A stretch of 64,000 nucleotides of DNA from Halorubrum sp. PV6 (GTDB lineage Archaea; Halobacteriota; Halobacteria; Halobacteriales; Haloferacaceae). The translations under genes were made by a program, and so were the position numbers. Each line of letters opens with the position of its first letter. Positions within the stretch are counted from its first letter, which is position 1. The notes under the pieces were generated by a model. It was not told where the DNA came from. It saw only the letters and a program-made list of their open reading frames with translations, and did not search any database. Below are positions 42,544 through 52,000 of this stretch, piece by piece. The stretch spans positions 1,426,001 to 1,490,000 of the forward strand of contig NZ_CP030064.1 of the NCBI RefSeq assembly GCF_003990725.2, written 5' to 3'.

Positions 42544-44637
42544 ATGCGGGACTGGCTATCTCACCGGGTCGTCTCCTCGCCGGACGACACCGCGCTGATC
42601 CGGGCCGAAGACGGGGAGGCGTGGACCTACACCGACCTCGATCAGTTGGTCTCCGACATCGCCGGGCGCCTCGTGGCACACGGGATCGAAGCCGGCGACC
42701 GCCTCGGCGTCCTCACGCCGCCGTACGTCGGGACCGTCGGGCTCGTCCACGCGTCGATGCGGATCGGCGCGACGTTCGTCCCGTTGGCCGAGGAGTTCAC
42801 CGGGCGGGAACTCGCCCAGCGCGTGGAGGGGGCCGACCTCGACGCCATCGTGTGCGCCGATCCGACCGAGGACGTCGCGCTCAGCGCGGTCGAGGAGTGC
42901 GAGTCGGTCGATTCCGTCCCGGTGTTATCGGTCGACGAGCCGATAGCCGAGGAGGTGACGGCGGTCCACGGCGTCGATCCGGAGCCAGTCGAGCCCGCGC
43001 GTTGGGAGGAGTCGGACTACCTCTGTGTCCTGTTTACGTCCGGAACGACGGGCGACCCCAAGCCGGTGCCGCTGACCGCGGGCAACGTGTACAGTTCCGC
43101 CGTCGCCTCCGCGTTCCGACTGGGGGTCGAACCGGAGGATCGGTGGCTCGTGTCGCTGTCGCTCCACCACATGGGTGGGCTCGCCCCCGTGTATCGCTCC
43201 GCGTTGTACGGGACGACGCTGGTGTTGCGAGAGGGGTTCGCACCCGGCGGCACCGCAGACGACATCGACAGTTACGACGTGACCGGCATCTCGCTGGTGC
43301 CGACCATGCTCAAGCGGATGTTGGACCGACGCGGCACCCTCGCCGACTCCCTCCGCGTGGTGCTGCTCGGCGGGGCGCCGGCCTCCGAGGAGCTGCTCGA
43401 ACGGTGTCACGACTACTCGGTCCCGGTGTACCCCACCTACGGGATGACGGAGACCGCCTCACAGATCGCGACCGCGACGCCCCGACAGACTAAGGACCGA
43501 CTCACCACCGTCGGGCGCCCCCTGTTCGGCATCGACGTGACGATCGTCGACGAAGACGGGACGCCGGCAGAGCCCGGAGCGACCGGCGAGATCGTCGTCG
43601 ACGGGCCGACGGTTACCCCCGGCTACGTCGAGACCGGCAGCGACGACGCGGACGGCGACGCCCTCGACCGATTGGCGTTCGGCCCGCACGGGCTTCACAC
43701 CGGCGACGTGGGGAAAATCGACGATGAGGGGTTCCTCTCGGTCCTCAACCGCCTCGACGATCGGATCGTCACCGGCGGCGAGAACGTCGAACCCGGCGAA
43801 GTGATCGAGGTCCTCCGGACGTTTGCCCCGGTCGAGGACGCCGCGGTCGTCGGCCTCGACGACGAGGTGTGGGGCGAACGCGTGAGCGCGCTCCTCGCGG
43901 TCGGTGACGTGGACGGCGTCGAGCCGAAGGGGGCAGCCGGCTCGACCGACGACGAGAGCGAAGAGACGGACGCCGATGCGGTTGAGACGGGTGACGATGG
44001 GGCTGAGACGGGCGATGAAGGTGAGATGGACGCCGATGGGGCTGGAGCAGGCGACAATGAGGCCGAGACGGACACCGATGGGGATGAGGCGGACGCCGAT
44101 GCGGCTGAGACGGACGACGAGACGACGGGGGACGCCGAGGAATCGGAAGCGGACGAACCGGCGCCGCCGGTCGTCGACGAAGGGGAACTCCTCTCGTTCG
44201 CCCGCGATCGGCTGGCAGGGTTTAAGATCCCGAAGACGGTCGGGTACGTGGACTCCCTTCCCCGGACCGTGTCTGGCACCGTCGATCGGTCGGCGGTGCG
44301 CCGACTGCTGCGCGAACACGGACACGACCCGCGGAACGGGGACGCCGACCTCGAAACGGCCGGGTTCGAGCCCGCCGACCCCGCTGACCCGGACGACCAG
44401 GGCGACGTAGCGGAATCGGTCGACGGCGACGAGCCCGGACCTGTCGAAGATGTCGGCATCGACGAGGCCGAGCCTGCGAGAGACGCAGCTCGGGAGGAGG
44501 CCGAGGCGGCCGACGACGACGACTCCGAGGACGCCGACTCCGTCGAAGATGCGACCACCGACGAGGGCGAAGGCGACGGCGAAGCGGCAGCCTACATCGA
44601 AGACGCGGAGCCGCAGGGCGACCAGACCGACGAATAA
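42544..44637 (+). CDS. menE: o-Succinylbenzoate-CoA ligase-like (MenE) with acidic insertion and missing A10 lysine
   Basis: 697 residues, an adenylate-forming enzyme. The P-loop FTSGTTGDPKPVPLT lies near residue 165, YPTYGMTETASQIA near 300, and HTGDVGKIDDEGF with its adenine-site Asp near 387. In MenE the product is o-succinylbenzoyl-CoA for menaquinone. Two features are unusual. An ~80-residue Asp/Glu/Ala/Thr insertion (about 460-545) splits the C-terminal domain. The A10 segment reads SGTVDR, so the usual Gly-Lys is Gly-Thr (T579). A further ~100-residue acidic tail follows. ATG 42544 is chosen over the GTG three codons earlier. Other acyl-CoA ligases are possible, but menF nearby favours MenE. 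Confidence 0.78.
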   Translation: MRDWLSHRVVSSPDDTALIRAEDGEAWTYTDLDQLVSDIAGRLVAHGIEAGDRLGVLTPPYVGTVGLVHASMRIGATFVPLAEEFTGRELAQRVEGADLDAIVCADPTEDVALSAVEECESVDSVPVLSVDEPIAEEVTAVHGVDPEPVEPARWEESDYLCVLFTSGTTGDPKPVPLTAGNVYSSAVASAFRLGVEPEDRWLVSLSLHHMGGLAPVYRSALYGTTLVLREGFAPGGTADDIDSYDVTGISLVPTMLKRMLDRRGTLADSLRVVLLGGAPASEELLERCHDYSVPVYPTYGMTETASQIATATPRQTKDRLTTVGRPLFGIDVTIVDEDGTPAEPGATGEIVVDGPTVTPGYVETGSDDADGDALDRLAFGPHGLHTGDVGKIDDEGFLSVLNRLDDRIVTGGENVEPGEVIEVLRTFAPVEDAAVVGLDDEVWGERVSALLAVGDVDGVEPKGAAGSTDDESEETDADAVETGDDGAETGDEGEMDADGAGAGDNEAETDTDGDEADADAAETDDETTGDAEESEADEPAPPVVDEGELLSFARDRLAGFKIPKTVGYVDSLPRTVSGTVDRSAVRRLLREHGHDPRNGDADLETAGFEPADPADPDDQGDVAESVDGDEPGPVEDVGIDEAEPARDAAREEAEAADDDDSEDADSVEDATTDEGEGDGEAAAYIEDAEPQGDQTDE

Positions 44638-44698
44638 ACGCACCCGGTGTTTTTCGTTGTTCCACGAACGTTTTGACCACGGGGTCCACAGGGAGGGT

Positions 44699-45847
44699 AT
44701 GGACTTGCTCGACGACAGCATTGTTCCGGAACACGCCAGAGACGTGAAAGCGGAGGCCCGCGAGTTCGCGGAAGAGTACATCACACCGAACGCCGAGGAG
44801 TACTACGAGTCGGGCGACTATCCCTGGGAAGTGTTAGAGGCGGGGATGGACGCCGGACTCGTCGCCCAAGACATCGGTGAGGAGTACGGCGGAAAGGGGT
44901 TCGACCTCGCGCAGATCCTCGCCATCGCCGAGGAGTTCTACCGCGCCGACGCCGGCATCGCGCTCACCCTCCAACTCGCGAGTTTCGGCGCCGAGATGGT
45001 CGAGCAGTACGGTACCGAAGCACAGAAAGAGGAGTATCTCCGTCCGGTCGCAGAAAACGACCAAATCTCGGGACTCGCCGTCTCCGAGCCAGAGACCGGC
45101 TCTGACCTCGCGGGGATGACGACAAAAGCCGAGAAGGTCGAGGGCGGCTACGAACTCACCGGCGAGAAGTACTGGGTCGGGAACGCCGTCGAGGCCGACT
45201 GGCTCACGGTGTACGCCAAGACCGGCGACAGCGACGACCGCTACTCGAACTACACCCTGTTCATCGTCGAGACGGACAGCGAGGGGTACGAGGCCGAACA
45301 CATCCCCGAGAAGATGGGTATGCGCGCCTCCAAGCAGGGCCACATCGTCTTCGAGGACTGCTTCGTCCCCGAGGAGAACGTCGTCGGCAGCGAGGGCGGC
45401 GGCTTCTACGTCCTCGCCGACTTCTTCAACCACGGCCGCGTCATCGTCGGCGGGCACGGGCTGGGGCTCGCCGCCGCCGCCATCGAGGAGGCCGAGGACT
45501 TCGTGCACGGCCGCAACGCCTTCGGTCGCACGATAAACGAGTTCCAGGCCGTCCAACACACCATCTCGGATATGCGAATCGGCTTCGAGGCCGCGCGGGC
45601 GCTCAACTGGCGCGCCTGCGAGAAGGTCGCGAACAACGACAACGCGGGTTACTGGGCCGCGCTGGCGAAGACAAAGTCGACCGAAGTGGCCACCGACTGC
45701 GCCGAGAAGGGCATGAAGCTCCACGGCGGTCGCTCGAATCTCACGGACCGCCGGATCGCCCGCGTCTACCGCGACGTGCGGATCCCCGTCATCTACGAGG
45801 GCGCGAACGATATCCAGCGGAACCTCATCTACCGCCAGTCCCGCTGA
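44699..45847 (+). CDS. Acyl-CoA dehydrogenase
   Basis: 382 residues. FAD-dependent acyl-CoA dehydrogenase with the substrate/FAD signatures LAVSEPETGSDLAGM and MRASKQGHIVFEDCFV. The C-terminal catalytic base Glu is in VIYEGANDIQRNLI. It oxidises an acyl-CoA to the enoyl form and passes electrons to ETF. Chain specificity cannot be read; the sequence looks like the short/medium-chain class. It starts 61 bp after the menE-like gene on the same strand, so it may share its transcript. A role in menaquinone synthesis is not implied by the family. Confidence 0.9.
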   Translation: MDLLDDSIVPEHARDVKAEAREFAEEYITPNAEEYYESGDYPWEVLEAGMDAGLVAQDIGEEYGGKGFDLAQILAIAEEFYRADAGIALTLQLASFGAEMVEQYGTEAQKEEYLRPVAENDQISGLAVSEPETGSDLAGMTTKAEKVEGGYELTGEKYWVGNAVEADWLTVYAKTGDSDDRYSNYTLFIVETDSEGYEAEHIPEKMGMRASKQGHIVFEDCFVPEENVVGSEGGGFYVLADFFNHGRVIVGGHGLGLAAAAIEEAEDFVHGRNAFGRTINEFQAVQHTISDMRIGFEAARALNWRACEKVANNDNAGYWAALAKTKSTEVATDCAEKGMKLHGGRSNLTDRRIARVYRDVRIPVIYEGANDIQRNLIYRQSR

Positions 45848-45853
45848 ACGCGG

Positions 45854-46528
45854 CTACAGTTCCGCCGCCAACCGCGCGAACGCCTCGTCGCCGCCCGTCG
45901 CGAGCGGGTCGCCGTGTCCGACGCAGGCGACTTCGAACGGCGGGGCGTGCGTCGCGAGCCCCCGAACGCTCGTCGCGACTGCTTCCGTGTCGTAACTGAT
46001 CAGCCAGCCGGAGGGTTCGATGTCGCCGTCCGACGCCGAGACGAGGTCGCCAAGCAGGGCGACCCCGAGTTCCGCGCTGACGTACGCGACGTGACCCGGC
46101 GTGTGGCCGGGGGTGTGGTACGCCGTGAACGACCCGACCGTCTCACCGTCGCGGAGGCCGACAACGTCGAGATCGGGGAGGTCAGTAACGAGCCCGCCGA
46201 GTCGCTGTATCAGGCCCTTGTGGTTCCGGAGCGGCGGGGAGCGTGTCCCGCGGAGCAGCTGGGCGTCGAAGCCGTAGGCGTAGACGGGTGCGTCGAGGTC
46301 GGGCGCGATCGCCGCCAACGTCCCGACGTGATCGAGGTCGTAGTGCGTGAGCAGCACGCGCCCCACGTCCTCGACCGAGAGGCCGGCGTCGTCGAGTCCG
46401 GTACGGATCGCGGCCTCGTCCCACGGCGTCCCGGCGTCGACGAGGGTCGGCACGTCGTCGAAGACGAGATACGCGTTGACGCCGCGGCAGTCGAGTCGCC
46501 AGACGCCCTCCGCGAGTTCGGTCGCCAT
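45854..46528 (-). CDS. Metallo-beta-lactamase-fold hydrolase
   Basis: 224 residues. The metal-binding motif is THYDLDHVG (HxDxDH, a known variant of HxHxDH with Asp for the second His). YHTPGHTPGHVAYV supplies another metal His, followed by LLGDLV with its bridging Asp and VGHGDP with the last His. The family includes glyoxalase II and lactonases; the substrate is unknown. ATG 46528 begins MATELAEGVWRLD, the usual start for this type. It is convergent with the acyl-CoA dehydrogenase (6 bp) and divergent from the MutS-like gene. Confidence 0.88.
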   Translation of the reverse strand: MATELAEGVWRLDCRGVNAYLVFDDVPTLVDAGTPWDEAAIRTGLDDAGLSVEDVGRVLLTHYDLDHVGTLAAIAPDLDAPVYAYGFDAQLLRGTRSPPLRNHKGLIQRLGGLVTDLPDLDVVGLRDGETVGSFTAYHTPGHTPGHVAYVSAELGVALLGDLVSASDGDIEPSGWLISYDTEAVATSVRGLATHAPPFEVACVGHGDPLATGGDEAFARLAAEL

Positions 46529-46654
46529 GGGAGAGCGTCGGGACGAAGCGACATGAACCCTGTCGTGACGCGAGACGTGCAGGGAGATCGACCGGGGGCT
46601 GAACCCCCGCGACGGCGACGAAAGCGCCAAGACGCCGGGGCGACACCACGACGT

Positions 46655-48493
46655 ATGCGACTGGAGGACTACTGGGGGATCGGTCCGAAGACGAGCGAGC
46701 AGCTCACCGCGTCGCTCGGGACCGAACGGGCGGTCGCGGCGATCGAGTCGGCCGACGTCCGGGCCCTCGTCGACGCCGGTCTCCACCGAGGCCGGGCGAC
46801 GCGCATCCTCCGACGAGCGAACGGCGAGGCCGGAATGGACGTGCTCGCGACGGGAGACGCCCGCTCCGTGTACGACGACCTCCTCACGATCGCCGCGGGA
46901 CACGCGCTGACCGACCACGCCGCCGACCGGATCCGCGTTTTGACCCCGCTCGCCGATAGCGATGCCGTCGAGAGTCGCCTCGACGAGATTGTCGCGGCGC
47001 GCGACGCGTGGGCGGCGCTCGACGACGCGGAGCGCGACCGCGTCGTCACCGCGTTCGACGAGTACGACGCCGCGGAGGGGTCGGACCTAGCCGCCGTCGA
47101 GACCGCCGTCGCGTTGCAGGCGGTCGGCCTCACGGACGGTCCGTTCGAGGCCGTCGGCGAGTTGGCGGGAGCCGAACTGCGCGACGCCGCCGACGCGCTC
47201 GCGGATGTCCGCGGGGCGATCGATCCGATGCGAGCCGGCGAGGACGGCGACATCGAGGTCGCGCGCGGCGCGGACGAGGAACTGGATCGGCGACGCGACC
47301 AGCGGGACGCCGCCCGCGACCTCGCGAACTCGGCGTTCGACGTGCTCGACGCGGTGCGAGACGGCTCCGTCCGCGACTTCGAGGCGCTCGAAGCGGCGAC
47401 GATAGACCACGTCGCACAGCGGACGGGCGTCGAACCGGCGACGGTGCGATCGGTCGCGCCGGACGACGCGCTCGACGCCGCCGACTTCGTCTCGGCCACG
47501 CTCAGGGACCTGGCCGCGGAACTCACGGAGGCGGCCGCGGAGCGCGAGGCGACCGTCGCCGCCGACATCCGCGAGCGGATCGGCGGGGCGGAGGCGGCGG
47601 ACGGCACGGCCGACGGCGACGGGACGGGAGGCGGCACCGTCGCGGACGCGGTCGGGGCCGTGGCGGACGCCGCGTTCCTGCTCTCGCTCGCGCGGTTCGC
47701 GGTCGAGCGGGACCTGACCCGGCCCACGCTCGTCGACGACGGCATCGCGGTCCGGAACGCCCGGAGCCCGTTTATCAGCGGCGAGGTCCAGCCGGTGTCG
47801 TACGCGATCGGGTCGCACTCGCTCGCGGGAGCGGCCGGCGTGGCGAGCGCCGACGCGCCCCCGACCGGCGACCGGGTAAGCGTCCTCACGGGGGCGAACT
47901 CGGGCGGGAAGACCACGCTCTTAGAGACGCTGTGTGCCGTGGCGCTGCTGGCGTCGATGGGGCTCCCGGTGCCGGCCGAGGAGGCGGAGGTCGGCGCGTT
48001 CGACCGGGTCGTCTTCCACCGCCGACACGCCTCGTTCAACGCCGGCGTGTTGGAGTCGACGTTGAAGTCGGTCGTGCCGCCGCTCGTCGCGGACGGGCGG
48101 ACGCTGATGCTCGTCGACGAGTTCGAGGCGATCACCGAGCCCGGCCGCGCCGCCGACCTGCTCAACGGGTTGGTGACTCTCACCGTCGACCGCGGGGCGC
48201 TCGGCGTGTACGTCACCCACCTCGCGGCGGACCTGAGTCCGCTACCGGAGCCAGCCCGGATCGACGGCATCTTCGCCGAGGGGCTCACGAGCGACCTCGA
48301 CCTCCGCGTCGACTACCAGCCGCGCTTCGGCACGGTCGGGAAGTCGACGCCGGAGTTCATCGTCTCCCGACTGGTGGCGAACGCGAGCGACCGGGGCGTT
48401 CGGGCCGGCTTCGAACACCTCGCCGGCGCGGTCGGCGAGGAGGCGGTCCAGCGCACCCTCTCGGACGCGCAGTGGTCGGGTGGCGATGACTGA
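46655..48493 (+). CDS. MutS-family ATPase with N-terminal helix-hairpin-helix
   Basis: 612 residues. An HhH motif opens the protein (YWGIGPKTSEQLTASLG). A long helical lever domain spans about 90-390. The MutS ATPase has Walker A GANSGGKTTLLETL near 412 and Walker B LMLVDEFEAITEP near 485. It lacks the mismatch-binding domain I of true MutS, so mismatch repair is not shown. Such MutS5-like proteins are common in haloarchaea and may act on recombination intermediates or branched DNA. The downstream gene overlaps its end. Confidence 0.82.
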   Translation: MRLEDYWGIGPKTSEQLTASLGTERAVAAIESADVRALVDAGLHRGRATRILRRANGEAGMDVLATGDARSVYDDLLTIAAGHALTDHAADRIRVLTPLADSDAVESRLDEIVAARDAWAALDDAERDRVVTAFDEYDAAEGSDLAAVETAVALQAVGLTDGPFEAVGELAGAELRDAADALADVRGAIDPMRAGEDGDIEVARGADEELDRRRDQRDAARDLANSAFDVLDAVRDGSVRDFEALEAATIDHVAQRTGVEPATVRSVAPDDALDAADFVSATLRDLAAELTEAAAEREATVAADIRERIGGAEAADGTADGDGTGGGTVADAVGAVADAAFLLSLARFAVERDLTRPTLVDDGIAVRNARSPFISGEVQPVSYAIGSHSLAGAAGVASADAPPTGDRVSVLTGANSGGKTTLLETLCAVALLASMGLPVPAEEAEVGAFDRVVFHRRHASFNAGVLESTLKSVVPPLVADGRTLMLVDEFEAITEPGRAADLLNGLVTLTVDRGALGVYVTHLAADLSPLPEPARIDGIFAEGLTSDLDLRVDYQPRFGTVGKSTPEFIVSRLVANASDRGVRAGFEHLAGAVGEEAVQRTLSDAQWSGGDD

Positions 48494-49004
48494 CGACGAG
48501 TCGCCCGCATCGGCGGGTCCGGACCGACTCCGGTCGATCGCGGTCCACCGCGATGACGTGGCGACCGCGCTGGAGGCGACGCTCCGGAGCGACCGCGAGG
48601 TGGTGCTTCGCGTCACGCCGCCGTTCTCGGGCCGAATGCGGGCGCGCCTCCACAGCGTCGGGCCGGCGTCGGGGTCGGGGCCAGCGTCAGAGTCGGGGTC
48701 GGGGGCGGCGTCTGAGTCGGAGCCCACCGCAGAACACGAGGGAGGTGCCGAATCGGGGTCGACCGCCGAGCCGTCGCCGCTCCACGTCGACCCGCAGAGT
48801 CTCGTCGCCGACGCACCGCCGTACCCGGAGGTCGATCAGACGGCGGCGGACCACCCCGACACCGACGTCGACACCCGAAGAGAGCGACACACGGAGGCCG
48901 TCGAAGCGTGGCGGACGGCGGTTCGGGGGTCGGTGGTCGACACCGTTTCTATCGAAGCCGGCGACGGCGAGTCAATCGACGTCGACGTGACCGCGCTCGG
49001 GTGA
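48486..49004 (+). CDS. Unknown protein coupled to the MutS-like ATPase
   Basis: 172 residues. The ATG overlaps the MutS-like stop by eight bases, so translation is coupled. An N-terminal ~55 residues (RLRSIAVHRDDVATALEATL, then REVVLRVTPPFSGRMRARLH) is followed by a Ser/Gly/Glu linker with short direct repeats. A C-terminal ~60 residues with VDPQSLVADAPPYPEVD and ERHTEAVEAWRTAV follows. No catalytic or DNA-binding motif is recognised. The coupling makes it a likely cofactor of the ATPase. Confidence 0.7.
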   Translation: MTDDESPASAGPDRLRSIAVHRDDVATALEATLRSDREVVLRVTPPFSGRMRARLHSVGPASGSGPASESGSGAASESEPTAEHEGGAESGSTAEPSPLHVDPQSLVADAPPYPEVDQTAADHPDTDVDTRRERHTEAVEAWRTAVRGSVVDTVSIEAGDGESIDVDVTALG

Positions 49005-49070
49005 GCGGCGAGGGTCTATTTATAAACGGACGCCGCGGCATAAAAAAAACAGAGCGCCGTCGAGGTTGGC

Positions 49071-52000
49071 CTACAGCCGCAGTCGCTCGACCGCGGTGCC
49101 GGCGTCGGCGAACGCCCCGAGCGTGTCGTCGCCGTCGGCCGCGCCGCCGGCGGTGTTCGCGGCGGCGACGACCACCGTCTTCGCGTTGAGCGTCGCGTCG
49201 AGCGTGAACTCGTACTCGCCGTCCGTCGGCGTCGCGAGCGTGGAGCCCTCCGCGGTGTGGAGCGCCACCGCATCGGCGGTGGTCTCACCCGAGATGACGA
49301 CGTCGCCGTCTTGGTGTTCATCCGTCGCCGTCAGTTCCGGCGGGGCGGTGCGGTCGCGTTCGACGTATCGGTCGCGGACGACCGCCGGCGTCTCGACCGG
49401 TTCGCCGGCGTCGACGCCGTGTGCGAGCCGGATGAACCCGGCCATCGACCACGCGAGGGGCGTCGCCCCCCCGGTTCCCTCGCCGAACTCCCAGCCGTAG
49501 TCGGTGGGGTGTTCGCGGTCCCACACCTGCTCCGGGAGCATCCGGCCGGAGTTGCCGAAGCCGGCCATCGTCTCCAGCAGGGCGTCCGGTTCGAGCGCGT
49601 CCTCGTCGGTGCCGCCGAACCCGTCGGGGCCGTCGGCGCGGGCGCGCAGTTCGTACTCGCCGCGCTCGCCGGTGAAGATCGGCCAGAGGCGCCCCCGCCC
49701 GTCGCCGGTCCCGGCCCAGGGACCGCCCGGATCGCCGCGGGCGATTTCGCCGTACGCGTCGCCGACGTATCGGTACCAGCCGGGGCCGTACGGCGTGTCG
49801 ACGCGGATCGAGTCGTCGACGACCGAGACGGAGTTGCGGACCACCTCGTCGTCGGCGGGTTTGATCCCGAGGCGGACCAGTTCGAGGAAGCCGCCGTCGA
49901 TGATCTCCCGCTCGTCGTAGGTCGGGCCGTCGTTCGCGATCGTCCGCGGCCGCCCGGACTCGGGGTCCCCGTCGGCGGTCACGCGCACGTAGTACGGCGT
50001 CTCGGCGTGGCGTTCGGTGCCCGTCGCAGTCGCGCACCACTCGTCGACGCGGGCCGTCCAGTCGTCCGCGAGCGCGAGCCACGCGAGCGCGTCGGCGCGG
50101 AGCGACTCGGGCGACGCCTCGGCCTCGGCGGCGCCCCCGTCCGCTTCGATACGGTTCGCCTCGATGCGGTCGGCCTCGGTGACGGCGAGGGCGGCCCCAC
50201 AGCAGAGGCCGGCGATCTCCGCGGCGATGCTCGACGGCGAGAAGCCGGCCTCCTCCTCCCAGCGCTCCTGGGCGGTCTCGGGGCCGTTGACGGCGATGTA
50301 GCCGAGCGAGCGACGCATCTGGTCGTACGTGTAGTCGGCGTCGCCCGGCGAGACGCCGTGCTCGTGGAGCTGCCACGCCATCACCGAGGGGAACGCGATG
50401 TTGTCCATCTGCTCGCCGCCCCACCGCGTCCGCCCGTCGATGTAGGTGTTCTGCGGGAGGAACCCGTCTTCGTCCTGCTGGGTGTTGTACAGGTACGCGA
50501 GCGCGTCGGCCCCGCGCTCGACTTCGCCGACCTCTATCAGCGCCGTGAACACCTGGTATAAATCCCGCGACCAGACGAAGTTGTACCCGTAGCCGCGCTT
50601 TTCTGCGGCGTACTCGGTCTCGCCCCACGGCACCGAGGGGCTGGCGATGCCCGCGCCGTCCTGTCGTTTGTCTTCGACGGCTGCGAGCGTCATCAGCGCG
50701 AATCGGTACTGCGTCGCCAGGTCCGGGTCATCCGTCACGGAGGCGGGGAACTGCCGGTCGTCGAGCCACTCCCGCCAGGTCGCGGCGTACGCCTCGGAGA
50801 CCGCCTCGAAGCCCCGCGAGACGGCGTCGCGAGCCTCGTCGAACGCGGCGGCCGCGTCGGCCCCTTCGGCGAAGCCGAGCGCCACCGTGTCCGACAGTTC
50901 GGTCCCGCTCCCGAGCAGTCCGGCGAGCACGACGTTGCCGGTCGCCTCCGTAGCGCCCTCGTCGCGCTGTCCCTCGTCGAAGAGCGCTTCGGTCACGTCG
51001 TCGCCGCCGACCATCGCGCTGGCCCACTCGAAACCGCTCGCGCTGTCGACGGCGAGCGCGACCTCGAACGGGTCGCCGTCCTCGTCGACCAGTTTGCCCG
51101 CGTCGCGGTCGGCGTCGATCTCGTTGCGCGCGATCAGGTGGTAGCCGTCCGTCCGCTCGACGCGGTGGCCGCGGTCGTTGGTCCCGACGTTCCCGACGGC
51201 GGTGTCGGCGACGGCGTACACGTCGTACTCGCGGCCGCCCTCGAAGGTCACGTCGGCGAGAATGGCGTGTCCCTCGGTGTCGACGGCGTACTCGACGGTG
51301 AGCGTCCACTCGTGGCCGTGGCTGTCACCGGTCTCGCGGATCGTCTGTGTGTACGCGAGAACGTCGTCGTCGGTCGGCTCCGTGGTCCGTTCGACCGTCT
51401 CCGTGGTGGAGACGTGGCTCGTCTCGTCGAAGGTTCGGATCGTGTAGCCGGTGTCGGGGTCGGCGACGAGGAAGTCGAACGTCCGGAGGTTCATCACGTC
51501 GATACGGGGGAACCGCGCCTCGGTCAGCGCCCCCTCGGTCAGCGTGAACCAGACCGGAACCGGGTCGGCGGCCTGGTGGTCGGCCGGGGTCCCGACGCCG
51601 AACTTCCGGCCGGTCGTCCAGTGGGGCCCGTCGGCCGGGCCGAACGGGTCGTCGTGCGGGACCGGAAGGGCCCCGTGTCTCGCCAACGTCACCGTCGCGT
51701 CGACGCGGAGGGCGTGCGACCACGCGATCGGGGTCGCGCCGTCGAGGTCGCCGTCGTCGAACGCCTGCTCGGCGATCAGCCCGGCGTCGTTGACGAAGGG
51801 GCCGTCGGGCTCACACAGCGTGTAGAGGTCGCGGGCGGCCCCGAACAGTTCGCTCGCGTCTCCGTCTCGCTCCTGGACGAACCCGCCGAGTTCGGCGGCG
51901 GCCGTCGCGCCCCACAGGGTCGCTATCGACCAGACCTTCGCCGCGCCCTGCTCGGCAGTGCGCCAGTCGTCGCCGGTGAACCTGACGAGCCCCTCGATGT

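Noticed and set aside
45854-46528. HxDxDH in place of HxHxDH in the MBL-fold protein as a lost active site
   Set aside because: This variant is common in functional MBL-fold subfamilies, so it is not evidence of inactivity.
46669-48288. 539-codon serine/arginine-rich frame antisense to the MutS-like gene
   Set aside because: Low-complexity composition typical of an antisense shadow; the sense strand has Walker motifs.
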